Assembly: GCA_943331855.1 (NCBI GenBank)
Contig: CALQNE010000079.1
Coordinates: forward strand, 1-12,551
From: Bordetella parapertussis
GTDB lineage: Bacteria; Pseudomonadota; Gammaproteobacteria; Burkholderiales; Burkholderiaceae_B
Length of the DNA stretch: 12,551 nt
Direction of reading: 5' to 3'
The notes under the pieces are model-generated. The model searched no databases. It had not been told where the DNA came from and worked only from the letters and a program-made list of their open reading frames with translations. The translations under genes and the position numbers were made by a program. Shown here one piece after another: positions 1-7,725 of this stretch. Position 1 is the first letter of the stretch. Every line of letters begins with the position of its first letter.

Positions 1-1
1 C

Positions 2-127
2 TGCTCGCGTTTATGTCATATGGAAAATTTTGCAGGTCATGGTGAGCAAGCGAACTTGCGTGTTCGTCGCTATGGCCAGCGTCCTGACTTGCCATGGTAC
101 GAACCCGTGGCGGCAAAGGGCGATTAA
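2..127 (+). CDS. C-terminal end of a histidinol-dehydrogenase-family enzyme (partial)
   Basis: An open frame enters from the left edge and ends at TAA 125-127, giving the last 41 residues of a protein that begins upstream. The tail contains [14 protein letters not shown] (residues 12-25 of the visible part). This resembles the C-terminal block of HisD-family NAD-dependent dehydrogenases, in which a late histidine helps bind zinc and is followed by an A-x-LRV-like stretch. The CSRLC and RRYG context fits the HisD-like paralogues common in Burkholderiales, of the sulfopropanediol or other polyol dehydrogenase type, better than true histidine-biosynthetic HisD. That subfamily call is from memory of the family. 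It lies 50 bases before a Bug receptor on the same strand, the usual arrangement of a catabolic enzyme beside its candidate binding protein. The substrate cannot be named from this fragment. Confidence 0.62.
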   Translation, partial: CSRLCHMENFAGHGEQANLRVRRYGQRPDLPWYEPVAAKGD

Positions 128-177
128 GTACGCAGTCCGTTGCGCTGACCGTGATCGATCACAAAAAGAGAATAGCC

Positions 178-1179
178 ATGAAGAGATACATCAACAGCAG
201 TATAGGTGCGACGTACGTGCGAGGACTCATGGCGCTGTTGCTTGGGGCGCTGATGGGCGTCGCATGCGCCCAAAGTCAAGACGCCTATCCAAGTAAACCG
301 ATTCGTCTGCTGGTGCCATATCCTCCAGGGGGTGTGACGGACTACGCAAGTCGGACCGTAGCCGAGCGATTGGGAAAAGAACTCGGCCAGCCGGTGATTG
401 TCGAGAACAGAGCAGGTGCTGCCTCAACGATTGCCAGTAATTTGACAGCCCGCGCTGCACCCGACGGCTACACAGCGTATGCCGCACCCGTATCGATTGT
501 GATTAATCCAGTGTTGCAAGCTAAGGTCGACTACGATCCTGATAAAGATTTTCAGCCGATTTCGATGATGCTGACTTCGCCTTTTGTTTTGCACGCCAAC
601 AAAGATTTCAAGGCAAAAGACATCAACGAATTGCTTGCGCTGGTCCGTGCCAATCCAGATAAGTATTCAATTGGTACTTCGGGAATCGGTTCAATCAACC
701 ATCTCGCTGCCGAATATTTCATTAAAACGTTTGGTTTGAAAATGGCAGTGATCCACTATAAAGGTGGGGCGCCCGCTGCGCAGGATCTGATTGGCGGGCA
801 AATCGAGATGATGTTTTCGGCACTCAACGAAGCGCTTCCTTTTGTCACCTCTGGACGGACAAAAGGGATTGCGGTCTCGGTTGCCAAGCGGGTGGCACTT
901 TTGCCAGAGCTGCCGACGATTGATGAGGCCTCTGGCATGACCGGCTTTGATGCGGTGTTTTGGGTGGCGTTGATGACGCCTGCTAAAGTGCCGCCCAACG
1001 TGATTGCGCGTTTAACGGCCGCGATGAATGTTGTGGGGCAAGATCAGACGTTGCTCAAGGATTTGGCGCAGAAGGGCGTTGATTTGCGGGTTTCCTCGGC
1101 CGATGAGGTTAAACAGTTTATGCAGCGGGACGGCGCAAAGTGGGGTCAACTGATTCGCGATCTGGGGATTAAAGAGTAG
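178..1179 (+). CDS. Bug/TctC-family periplasmic solute-binding receptor
   Basis: A 333-residue secreted substrate-binding protein of the Bug (Bordetella uptake gene) / tripartite tricarboxylate receptor family; such proteins bind small, often carboxylated, solutes in the periplasm. Residues 1-31 form a signal peptide: basic start (MKR), hydrophobic core around 17-29, and probable cleavage after A-C-A (31). C30 lacks a good lipobox, so signal peptidase I is more likely than lipoprotein processing. The mature protein opens with the family block YPSKPIRLLVPYPPGG (37-52) followed by TD at 54-55, with ENRAGA and PDGYT further on. Length is normal for the family. The frame is open back to 94, but the signal peptide fixes the ATG at 178. 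No TctA/TctB membrane genes are in view, as is common for orphan Bug receptors. The preceding HisD-like gene may be co-transcribed. The ligand is unknown. Confidence 0.93.
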   Translation: MKRYINSSIGATYVRGLMALLLGALMGVACAQSQDAYPSKPIRLLVPYPPGGVTDYASRTVAERLGKELGQPVIVENRAGAASTIASNLTARAAPDGYTAYAAPVSIVINPVLQAKVDYDPDKDFQPISMMLTSPFVLHANKDFKAKDINELLALVRANPDKYSIGTSGIGSINHLAAEYFIKTFGLKMAVIHYKGGAPAAQDLIGGQIEMMFSALNEALPFVTSGRTKGIAVSVAKRVALLPELPTIDEASGMTGFDAVFWVALMTPAKVPPNVIARLTAAMNVVGQDQTLLKDLAQKGVDLRVSSADEVKQFMQRDGAKWGQLIRDLGIKE

Positions 1180-1198
1180 TTTGTAGCCTGACTTATTA

Positions 1199-1226
1199 TT
1201 GTTTCGTGAACGATGCTCGTTACAAT
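1199..1226 (+). promoter_or_regulatory. Candidate sigma-70 promoter for the HAD-tadA-ldcA operon
   Basis: TTGTTT (1199-1204) and TACAAT (1221-1226) are separated by 16 bases, and the -10 hexamer ends 30 bases before the ATG at 1257. The -10 is good and the -35 matches only its TTG half. The 77-base gap after the receptor gene suggests that a new transcription unit starts here. Read by eye only. Confidence 0.4.
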
Positions 1227-1256
1227 CAACTCTTTCGATGCAGACGGATCTAAACA

Positions 1257-2102
1257 ATGTCTGATGTGATTGCCCTGATTTTTGATTTTGACGATACCCT
1301 GGCGCCAGACAGCACCTCGGGGTTCCTAGAGTCGCTTGGGGTCGATACGCAGCAATTCTGGAGCAACCGCGTAGATCCCCTGTTGGCTGAAGATTGGGAT
1401 CCTGTACCAGCCTATCTGCATGAAATGATTGCGCTTTCGCGTGAAGGTCGGCATGGCGCAATTACGCAAAAAAAACTGCAAGAGTGGGGGCAAACGTTGC
1501 CCTTACACGCGGGCGTTCAAACCTTGTTCAGCCGGTTGCGCGAGCAGGTGCGGCAGGCGCATCCTCAAGTGCAACTCGAGTTTTATTTGATATCGAGTGG
1601 TATTGGCGATGTGGTGCGACACACGTCCATCGCACATGAGTTCACCGGGATTTGGGCCTCGGAGTTTGTCTACGACGCGCAAGGTGCAATCAGTTTTCCC
1701 AAACGGATTGTCAGCTTTACCGATAAGACGCGATATCTGTTTCAAATTCAAAAGGGCATCGTCGGTCCGGCCTTTGTCGGAAAGCCCTTTGAGGTCAATC
1801 GTAAAGTTGCTGAAGACCGCCTACGTGTGCCGTTTGATCAGATGGTCTTTGTGGGTGACGGCTACACGGATATTCCTTGCTTCTCGTTGATCCGTAGTTC
1901 GGGCGGCTTTGCGTTTGGGGTATGGGATCCCAAGCATCGCGACAAACGCAGTCGGGCTTGGGGCTTTATTGAAGATGGTCGTGTGTCGAATTTGAACCAG
2001 GCGCGTTACGACGCCGACGCCGAGCTGTACCAGTGGCTCGAAGAAGCCTTAACGAGTCTGGCTGCGCGCGTGGCTCTCAAGGCACGCTTATATCGTGGAT
2101 GA
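1257..2102 (+). CDS. HAD-superfamily phosphatase
   Basis: A 281-residue cytoplasmic haloacid-dehalogenase-type hydrolase. Motif I is FDFDDT, with the nucleophile D10 and general acid D12. Motif II is the serine of LISSG (S113). A later lysine (in FVGKPF or NRK) should serve as motif III. Motif IV is VGDGYTD, with the magnesium-binding acids D201 and D205. The roughly 100 residues between motifs I and II suggest an inserted helical (C1-type) cap, as in phosphoserine-phosphatase-like members, so a small phosphorylated metabolite is the likely substrate; which one cannot be told. The ATG at 1257 puts motif I at the expected distance from the N terminus. Its 3' end overlaps tadA by 8 bases, so the two are probably co-translated. 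Confidence 0.85.
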   Translation: MSDVIALIFDFDDTLAPDSTSGFLESLGVDTQQFWSNRVDPLLAEDWDPVPAYLHEMIALSREGRHGAITQKKLQEWGQTLPLHAGVQTLFSRLREQVRQAHPQVQLEFYLISSGIGDVVRHTSIAHEFTGIWASEFVYDAQGAISFPKRIVSFTDKTRYLFQIQKGIVGPAFVGKPFEVNRKVAEDRLRVPFDQMVFVGDGYTDIPCFSLIRSSGGFAFGVWDPKHRDKRSRAWGFIEDGRVSNLNQARYDADAELYQWLEEALTSLAARVALKARLYRG

Positions 2103-2565
2103 TACTGGTTGGATGCAACAGGCCTTGGCGCAAGCCGCTCAGGCACGCCAATTGGGTGAGGTGCCTGTGGGCGCCGTATTGGTAGACGCACAAAATCAAC
2201 TACTTGCAACGGGGTTTAATCGCACGATTATTGATCACGACCCGACGGCGCATGCTGAAATTGTAGCGTTGCGACTGGGTGCAAAAACAGTTCAGAATTA
2301 TCGCCTGCCCGGTGCCTCGCTATATGTCACGCTCGAGCCCTGCGCCATGTGTCTTGGCGCCATGATGCACGCACGTTTGGCGCGCGTGGTGTTTGGTGCC
2401 TACGACCCCAAAACAGGCGTCTGCGGCAGCGTTTTGAATTTGGCAGACGAAAAACAATTAAATCATCACACGCAAATTGAGGGAGGTGTGTTGGCGCAAG
2501 AATGCGGCGACACCTTGCGTCAATTCTTTAAAGAACGTCGAAGCCAGGATTTGAAGCATGACTAA
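2095..2565 (+). CDS. tadA: tRNA-specific adenosine deaminase TadA
   Basis: TadA deaminates adenosine 34 to inosine in the anticodon of tRNA-Arg(ACG), allowing wobble decoding of CGN codons. The 156-residue product has the full zinc-deaminase signature: HAE with zinc ligand H53 and proton-shuttling E55, and PCAMC with zinc ligands C83 and C86. GEVPVGAVLV (21-30) and the FGAYDPKTG block after the zinc site are typical of TadA rather than of cytosine or guanine deaminases. The start is GTG at 2095, inside the HAD gene; an ATG at 2113 is a possible alternative that would remove six residues before the conserved WM-x-x-AL start region. AAGG at 2079-2082 is a distant candidate ribosome site, so coupling to upstream translation is plausible. 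The 3' end overlaps ldcA by 8 bases. Confidence 0.95.
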   Translation: MDDTGWMQQALAQAAQARQLGEVPVGAVLVDAQNQLLATGFNRTIIDHDPTAHAEIVALRLGAKTVQNYRLPGASLYVTLEPCAMCLGAMMHARLARVVFGAYDPKTGVCGSVLNLADEKQLNHHTQIEGGVLAQECGDTLRQFFKERRSQDLKHD

Positions 2566-3514
2566 AGCACACACGCACGCAGAGCACGTTGAACAGGCTC
2601 ACCATCATCACGACTCGCCTGATGCCAGCGGCATTTATGTCATTTCACCCTCTGGTGCGGTGGCTGACCCGCAGACATTGGTGCGTGCAAAAGCGCGTTT
2701 GAGTGACATGGGCTTTAAAGTTGCGATGGATCGAGGCGTCCTGAATCAAGCTCAGCGGTTTGCCGGCACCGATACTCAGCGCATTGCCAGCTTTACTCGT
2801 GCACTCAAACAAAAGTTACCGATTGTGATGGCGAGTCGGGGTGGTTATGGAATCAGTCGATTACTTCCAGTGCTTGATTGGAAGGCGATTGAAAACTCTG
2901 CAAAGCGTTTTGTAGGCCACAGCGATTTCACTGCGTTTAGTTTGGCGTTGTTCGCTAAAACCCAGATGATTAGTTATGCAGGACCCATGGCCTGTTTTGA
3001 TTTTGGTGCTAAAAAAACCGAGATTTTGACAGCAGAGATTTTTGGCGAATGCATGCGTGGTGAGCTTGAAATCTTAAGCTTTGAAACACAAGACGCCGAT
3101 GCATTTGATGGTCGTGGAATCTTGTGGGGCGGCAATTTAGCAATGATTACCTCACTCGTGGGCACTCCTTTTATGCCTAAGATTAAAGGTGGCATCCTTT
3201 TTATCGAAGACGTGGGTGAGCATCCCTATCGTATTGAGCGCATGCTCAATCAATTAGCCCAGGCGGGTATTCTCGGTCGGCAGAAAGCCTTGATCCTCGG
3301 TGGTTTTACTGACTATCGTTTGGCTGAACACGACCGTGGTTACGATTTAAAAGCCGCTGTTGCGTATATTCGAAAGTCGGTCAAGATTCCGGTGATCACT
3401 GGTTTGCCTTTTGGTCATACCGCAATGAAAGTGACCTTGCCCATCGGCGCAAAAGTGGGTATGGCAACCGAAAAAGGTTTGGTGCATCTGGTGCTGGATG
3501 AACACAAACATTAG
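2558..3514 (+). CDS. ldcA: LD-carboxypeptidase (peptidase family S66) with His-rich N terminus
   Basis: Muramoyltetrapeptide carboxypeptidase, which in the cytoplasm removes the terminal D-Ala from tetrapeptides during peptidoglycan recycling. In this 318-residue protein the S66 nucleophile is S122 in GHSD, and the rest of the Ser-Glu-His triad fits E217 in FIEDVGE and H287 in GLPFGH. The substrate-pocket blocks SRGGYG (93-98) and WGGNLA are also present. The first 24 residues are unusual: seven histidines (H5, H7, H10, H15-H18) precede the normal first strand IYVISPSG (26-33), and the C terminus is again DEHKH. This looks like an added metal-binding or flexible tail. The ATG at 2558 overlaps tadA by 8 bases; no other in-frame ATG lies before the conserved core. 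A strong terminator follows 19 bases after the stop. Confidence 0.93.
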   Translation: MTKAHTHAEHVEQAHHHHDSPDASGIYVISPSGAVADPQTLVRAKARLSDMGFKVAMDRGVLNQAQRFAGTDTQRIASFTRALKQKLPIVMASRGGYGISRLLPVLDWKAIENSAKRFVGHSDFTAFSLALFAKTQMISYAGPMACFDFGAKKTEILTAEIFGECMRGELEILSFETQDADAFDGRGILWGGNLAMITSLVGTPFMPKIKGGILFIEDVGEHPYRIERMLNQLAQAGILGRQKALILGGFTDYRLAEHDRGYDLKAAVAYIRKSVKIPVITGLPFGHTAMKVTLPIGAKVGMATEKGLVHLVLDEHKH

Positions 3515-3533
3515 GCCCAGCCGGCTATTCAAT

Positions 3534-3575
3534 GAGCGTACGCGTATTTGAGTCGATACGCGTACGCTCTTTTTT
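3534..3575 (+). terminator. Rho-independent terminator after ldcA
   Basis: A perfect 14-bp inverted repeat, GAGCGTACGCGTAT (3534-3547) and ATACGCGTACGCTC (3556-3569), encloses an 8-base loop and is followed by six T (3570-3575). This is a textbook intrinsic terminator for the plus-strand HAD-tadA-ldcA operon. Its T tract runs into the stop codon of the convergent minus-strand symporter gene. Read from the minus strand the hairpin is the same but has no T run after it, so termination of that gene here would be weaker. Confidence 0.92.
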
Positions 3576-4917
3576 AAGCTTGAACGCGTTCGTGTTTGAG
3601 TGTCAGTAAGAAGCTTCTTGTTTCTTTGACGACTACGCCAGACAGTAACAATAAGCCGACTAAGTTCGGAAACGCCATCAGGCCATTGACGACGTCAGAA
3701 ACGGCCCAAACCAGATCAAGCGAGACCACAGTGCCGATCATGACAAAGGCCGTATACAGGCAGCGGTACGGTACGACCACCCATTTGCCGCATACGTATT
3801 GCGCGCACTTTTCACCGTAGTAGCTCCAGCCAAGAATGGTGGAATAGGCAAAAAATAATAAACCGATGGTCACAATCCAGTCACCAGGTCCGGGCAACAT
3901 TTGGTCAAAGGTTTGTGCGGTGAGCGCTGCGCCAGTGCTGCCGCCGGTATACATTCCACCCATGACCAATACCAAACCCGTAACCGAGCACACGACGATG
4001 GTATCGATAAAGGTGCCAGTCATGGACACCAACGCTTGTTTAACCGGCTGGTCAGTTTTGGCTGCTGCGGCTGCGATGGGTGCGGTGCCAAGTCCGGCCT
4101 CGTTTGAAAAGACCCCTCGCGCCACGCCATAACGAATGACCGTGCCCAAGGCCCCTCCGGCGACTGCCTGGCCGGTGAACGCATCGGTCATGATGAGCGT
4201 TAACGCTGGCCAGAGCTGCTCAATATTAAGCAGAATAATCAGTAAGCCGCCACCCAAATAAAACAGTGCCATAAAGGGCACGATGATCGAGGTGACCCGT
4301 GCAATGCTTTTGATGCCACCCACAATCACGAGCGCGGTGATGACGGTGAGTACGACCCCAGTGAGCCAACCCGGGATCGCAAAGCTCGAGCGCATCGATT
4401 CGGCGAGTGAATTCGATTGTACCGAGGCACCTGTTCCAAGGGCCGCGATCATGCCAAAAATGGCAAACAGCATGCCCAGCCATTTCATGTTTAACCCAAG
4501 CGAGATGTAATACATCGGCCCTCCTGACATCTTGCCGTCTGCGTCACGCACGCGATATTTAACGGCGAGTAGACCCTCTGCATACTTGGTGGCCATGCCG
4601 AAAATTGCGCAGAGCCACATCCAGAAGAGCGCACCGGGGCCCCCCAGCACGATTGCGGTCGCAACACCTGCAATATTGCCGGTGCCAATCGTGGCGGCTA
4701 AGGCGGTCATGAGCGCTTGGAATTGCGAGATGTCGCCGGGTTCATCTGGGTGTGTTTTTCGCGAGAAAGCCATGCGCAGTGCGTAGGGCAGCAGCCAGAC
4801 TTGTAACCCAAACAACCTGACGGTTAAATAGATACCCGTACCCACCAGTAATACCAACATGATGGGGCCCCAGACAATGCCCCCTAAAGCATGAAATAAA
4901 ATAGTCAGTGACTCCAA
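3574..4917 (-). CDS. Sodium:alanine/glycine symporter (AGCS family)
   Basis: An inner-membrane transporter of the AGCS family (TC 2.A.25, AlsT/DagA type), which takes up alanine or glycine with sodium. The 447-residue product is dominated by hydrophobic segments. It carries the family block GDISQFQAL leading into TIGTGNIAGV (about 76-85), and GGPGALFWMW (about 92-101). SGGPMYYI and the later GVFSNEAGLGTAP loop, characteristic of AGCS carriers, are also present. The frame is open to an ATG at 4992, but the TTG at 4917 is preferred: a perfect AAGGAG lies 6 bases before it, and the extra 25 residues (polar, Tyr/Gln-rich) are not family-like. It is divergent from ybiT and convergent with ldcA. 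Which amino acid it carries is not decided by the sequence. Confidence 0.93.
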   Translation of the reverse strand: MESLTILFHALGGIVWGPIMLVLLVGTGIYLTVRLFGLQVWLLPYALRMAFSRKTHPDEPGDISQFQALMTALAATIGTGNIAGVATAIVLGGPGALFWMWLCAIFGMATKYAEGLLAVKYRVRDADGKMSGGPMYYISLGLNMKWLGMLFAIFGMIAALGTGASVQSNSLAESMRSSFAIPGWLTGVVLTVITALVIVGGIKSIARVTSIIVPFMALFYLGGGLLIILLNIEQLWPALTLIMTDAFTGQAVAGGALGTVIRYGVARGVFSNEAGLGTAPIAAAAAKTDQPVKQALVSMTGTFIDTIVVCSVTGLVLVMGGMYTGGSTGAALTAQTFDQMLPGPGDWIVTIGLLFFAYSTILGWSYYGEKCAQYVCGKWVVVPYRCLYTAFVMIGTVVSLDLVWAVSDVVNGLMAFPNLVGLLLLSGVVVKETRSFLLTLKHERVQA

Positions 4918-4923
4918 ACTAAT

Positions 4924-4929
4924 CTCCTT
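4924..4929 (-). promoter_or_regulatory. Ribosome binding site that decides the symporter start
   Basis: On the minus strand these bases read AAGGAG, a perfect Shine-Dalgarno site, with 6 bases to the TTG codon at 4917-4915. The ATG at 4992 has no comparable site. Confidence 0.8.
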
Positions 4930-4971
4930 ATCGATGTACAGATGCCACAAGTACTGCGGTATCTGTTGCGC

Positions 4972-5002
4972 ATAATAGGGATTGCAGGACAAAAAAGATC
5001 AA
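4972..5002 (-). promoter_or_regulatory. Candidate promoter for the AGCS symporter
   Basis: On the minus strand, TTGATC (5002-4997) and TATTAT (4977-4972) are 19 bases apart. The -10 matches 5 of 6 consensus bases; the spacing is longer than ideal. Transcription would begin near 4965, downstream of the ATG at 4992, which independently favours the TTG start at 4917. Confidence 0.35.
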
Positions 5003-5008
5003 AAAGTA

Positions 5009-5036
5009 CTGACTTGTTACACTCCATACTTATTTT
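5009..5036 (+). promoter_or_regulatory. Candidate promoter for ybiT-tsaD
   Basis: CTGACT (5009-5014) and TATTTT (5031-5036) are separated by 16 bases, each matching 4 of 6 sigma-70 consensus positions, in the divergent region between the symporter gene and ybiT. The call is weak but it is the best pair seen on this strand. Confidence 0.28.
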
Positions 5037-5074
5037 GCAAGTTGTAACCAACGTATTTACTCAATCGGCTTCTC

Positions 5075-6679
5075 GTGATAACAGCATCAAACCTCACCAT
5101 TCAGTTCGGCCCTAAACCTCTTTTTGAAAACGTCAATGTCAAATTCGGAGAAGGCAACCGATATGGCTTGATCGGTGCAAACGGCTCCGGTAAGTCTACG
5201 TTGATGAAAATCATCGGCGGCGATCTTGAGTCGACGGCGGGTAATGTCTTTTTAGAGCCGGGCTTGCGTCTCGGTAAGTTGCGGCAAGATCAATTCGCCT
5301 TTGAAGATCTGCGTGTGCTTGATGTGGTGTTGATGGGGCACGTTGAGATGTGGGAGGCCATGAGTCAACGCGATGCGATTTATGCAAATGCTGACTCGAC
5401 TGATGATGACTACATGCGTGCGGCCGATCTGGAAGCGAAGTTTGCTGAGTATGACGGTTATACCGCCGAGGCGAGGGCAGGCGAACTTTTACTAGGACTT
5501 GAGTTTCCGGTCGACCAGCATCAGTTACCGATGCGCGAAATTGCGCCAGGCTGGAAACTACGCGTATTGCTGGCGCAGGCCCTGTTTTCAAATCCTGATG
5601 TGTTGTTATTGGATGAACCCACCAATAACCTGGATATCAATACGATCCGCTGGCTCGAAAATGTGCTGAATGGGTACCAGAGCACGATGATCATTATTAG
5701 TCATGATCGTCACTTTTTAAATCAAGTGTGCACGCACATGGCTGATCTTGATTTTCGTGAGTTGCGTGTCTACCCCGGTAATTATGATGACTATATGCTG
5801 GCCTCGACCCAAGCGCGCGAACGGGTGTCAAACGCAAACGCTAAAGCAAAAGAGCGCGTCAGTGAGCTACAGGATTTCGTGCGGCGTTTTTCTGCGAATA
5901 AGTCTAAGGCGCGTCAGGCGACTTCGCGGTTGAAACAGATCGATCGTATCAAGGCAGCTCAGGTCGAGGTCAAGCCCTCGTCACGTCAAAACCCCTTCAT
6001 TCGTTTTGAAGTATTGAAAGTGATGCATCGACAGGCGGTCACGCTTGAGCATGTACAAAAGTCGTTTGAGTCGCTGGTCATCAAGTCTTTCTCGGCCATG
6101 GTCGAGGCCGGTGAAAAAATTGCGATCATTGGCGCGAATGGGGCCGGTAAAACCACCTTGCTACGCATGCTGGCCAATGATCTGCCGCCTGATCGTGGCA
6201 CGCTCAAGTGGTCAGAAAATACCGATGCGGGCTATATGGCTCAAGATGTTTCGGATCAGTTTTTGCAGAAAGACAGCAATCTTTTTGACTGGATGACGTA
6301 CCATCGGCAACCCACTGACGATGATCAACAGATTCGTTCAATTTTGGGCCGTTTGCTGTTTTCAGCAGACGACTTACCTAAAGAGCCCCATGTCTTGTCG
6401 GGTGGCGAAAAAAACCGGATGTCCTTCGGTCGTTTGATGTTGAGACGCCATAACGTCTTGCTGATGGATGAGCCGACCAATCACTTGGACATGGAGTCGA
6501 TCGAATCCTTGCAGTTGGCGTTAGATAAGTTCGCGGGTACCTTGTTTTTTGTGTCGCACGATCGTGAGTTTGTGTCGACGCTTGCAACGCGTATCTGGGA
6601 GATTCAACCTGGTGGCACGGTGATAGATTACCGCGGTACCTACGAAGAGTACTTAGCTTCGCGTGGAATTGAAAACTAA
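5075..6679 (+). CDS. ybiT: ABC-F family ATPase YbiT
   Basis: A soluble tandem-ATPase protein of the ABC-F group, whose members bind the ribosomal E site and modulate translation; it is not a transporter subunit. At 534 residues it is close to E. coli YbiT in length and closely resembles it block by block as I recall it. The first ATPase domain has Walker [10 protein letters not shown] (34-42) and Walker [12 protein letters not shown] with D180-E181. The second has Walker [10 protein letters not shown] (353-361), signature LSGGEKNR (from 441) and Walker [12 protein letters not shown] with D465-E466. The charged linker between them (about 245-315) is the ABC-F interdomain arm; its RQATSR and [11 protein letters not shown] blocks are YbiT-like. 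The first signature is the degenerate IAPGWKLR, also seen in YbiT. The start is GTG at 5075 with no clear Shine-Dalgarno site. tsaD follows after 17 bases. Confidence 0.95.
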   Translation: MITASNLTIQFGPKPLFENVNVKFGEGNRYGLIGANGSGKSTLMKIIGGDLESTAGNVFLEPGLRLGKLRQDQFAFEDLRVLDVVLMGHVEMWEAMSQRDAIYANADSTDDDYMRAADLEAKFAEYDGYTAEARAGELLLGLEFPVDQHQLPMREIAPGWKLRVLLAQALFSNPDVLLLDEPTNNLDINTIRWLENVLNGYQSTMIIISHDRHFLNQVCTHMADLDFRELRVYPGNYDDYMLASTQARERVSNANAKAKERVSELQDFVRRFSANKSKARQATSRLKQIDRIKAAQVEVKPSSRQNPFIRFEVLKVMHRQAVTLEHVQKSFESLVIKSFSAMVEAGEKIAIIGANGAGKTTLLRMLANDLPPDRGTLKWSENTDAGYMAQDVSDQFLQKDSNLFDWMTYHRQPTDDDQQIRSILGRLLFSADDLPKEPHVLSGGEKNRMSFGRLMLRRHNVLLMDEPTNHLDMESIESLQLALDKFAGTLFFVSHDREFVSTLATRIWEIQPGGTVIDYRGTYEEYLASRGIEN

Positions 6680-6696
6680 GTGGGTCAAGCGCAATC

Positions 6697-7725
6697 ATGA
6701 TTGTCTTGGGTTTTGAAAGCTCTTGTGATGAGACGGGAGTAGCCCTGGTTTGCACTGAGCGAGGCTTGCTGGCTCACACGCTGCACTCACAAGTTGCCAT
6801 GCATGCGGCGTACGGTGGGGTTGTGCCCGAACTGGCTTCGCGTGATCACGTTCGCCGGGTAGTCCCCTTAACCCGACAAGTGCTCCAGCAAGCCGATCTC
6901 ACCTTGCAAGATATTGACGCAATTGCTTACACCGCGGGCCCTGGCCTTGCAGGCGCACTCTTGGTGGGCTCAAGTGTGGCGCAGTCCGTGGCCTGGTCGC
7001 TCAATTTGCCAGCAATCGCAATTCATCATCTTGAAGGTCATCTCTTGTCACCACGCATGGCAAGTCCCTGCCCAGAGTTTCCGTTCGTCGCCTTATTGGT
7101 GTCTGGTGGGCACACACAATTACTGCGCGTTGATGAGGTCGGTCAGTACACGTTGTTAGGTGAGACGCTGGACGATGCTGCGGGTGAGGCTTTTGATAAA
7201 ACAGCAAAGTTACTGGGGCTGGGTTATCCGGGTGGGCCCGCGCTGGCCAAGCTCGCCGAGCAAGGCGATGCCAAGCGCATCCCTTTACCTCGTCCGATGT
7301 TGCACAGCCACACGCTGGATTTTAGTTTTAGTGGGCTCAAGACGGCCGTGTTGACTCGTTTAAAAGAGGCTGAGCTGCGGGGCTTGGCCGATGCCCAGTT
7401 ACGCGCTGATTTGGCTGCTGCGACCGAACTTGCGATTGTCGAGGTCTTGGTGGCGAAGTCTGTAGCTGCGCTCGAGCAGACGCAGTTAAAGCGGCTGGTG
7501 GTCGCGGGCGGGGTTGGTGCAAATCGTTTATTGCGCCAGTTGCTTACACAGCGCCTAGGAAAACGTCAGGTTGAAGTGTTTTTTCCGCCGCTTGAGTTGT
7601 GTACGGATAACGGTGCCATGATTGCCTTTGCCGCGGCACAGCGCATTCAACGAGGTTTGGTGAATTTAGGTGTTCAGACGTATGGCTTTGATGTGCACCC
7701 CCGCTGGGACCTCGCAGCGCTTTAA
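6697..7725 (+). CDS. tsaD: tRNA N6-adenosine threonylcarbamoyltransferase TsaD
   Basis: TsaD transfers the threonylcarbamoyl group from threonylcarbamoyl-AMP to A37 of ANN-decoding tRNAs, working with TsaB and TsaE. The 342-residue ASKHA-fold protein begins with [10 protein letters not shown] (5-14). Its metal ligands H111 and H115 sit in IHHLEGH, at the same numbers as in the E. coli enzyme, and the third ligand is D304 in [28 protein letters not shown] and GGVGANR are standard family blocks. The length is normal and the ATG at 6697 puts ESSCDE at its usual place. It is probably co-transcribed with ybiT. Its TAA overlaps the stop codon of the convergent plsY. tsaD and plsY are neighbours in many proteobacteria. 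Confidence 0.97.
   Translation: MIVLGFESSCDETGVALVCTERGLLAHTLHSQVAMHAAYGGVVPELASRDHVRRVVPLTRQVLQQADLTLQDIDAIAYTAGPGLAGALLVGSSVAQSVAWSLNLPAIAIHHLEGHLLSPRMASPCPEFPFVALLVSGGHTQLLRVDEVGQYTLLGETLDDAAGEAFDKTAKLLGLGYPGGPALAKLAEQGDAKRIPLPRPMLHSHTLDFSFSGLKTAVLTRLKEAELRGLADAQLRADLAAATELAIVEVLVAKSVAALEQTQLKRLVVAGGVGANRLLRQLLTQRLGKRQVEVFFPPLELCTDNGAMIAFAAAQRIQRGLVNLGVQTYGFDVHPRWDLAAL

Noticed and set aside
94..177. Longer start (94) for the Bug receptor
   Set aside because: It would put 28 polar residues before a well-formed signal peptide, and overlaps the end of the HisD-like gene; ATG 178 gives a standard exported protein.
1209..1221. Small hairpin AACGA-TGC-TCGTT after the receptor gene as a terminator
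   Set aside because: Only five base pairs and no T run; it overlaps the proposed -10 element and is more likely chance.
1012..1461. A 149-residue minus-strand reading frame across the receptor/HAD junction
   Set aside because: It lies antisense to two clear genes and shows no domain, signal or start site; it is a shadow frame.
4918..5074. Possible glycine riboswitch in the leader of the AGCS symporter
   Set aside because: Such genes can carry one, but the leader is short and I found none of the conserved aptamer blocks.
5211..5591. A 126-residue minus-strand reading frame inside ybiT
   Set aside because: It is fully antisense to the conserved first ATPase domain and has no recognisable features.
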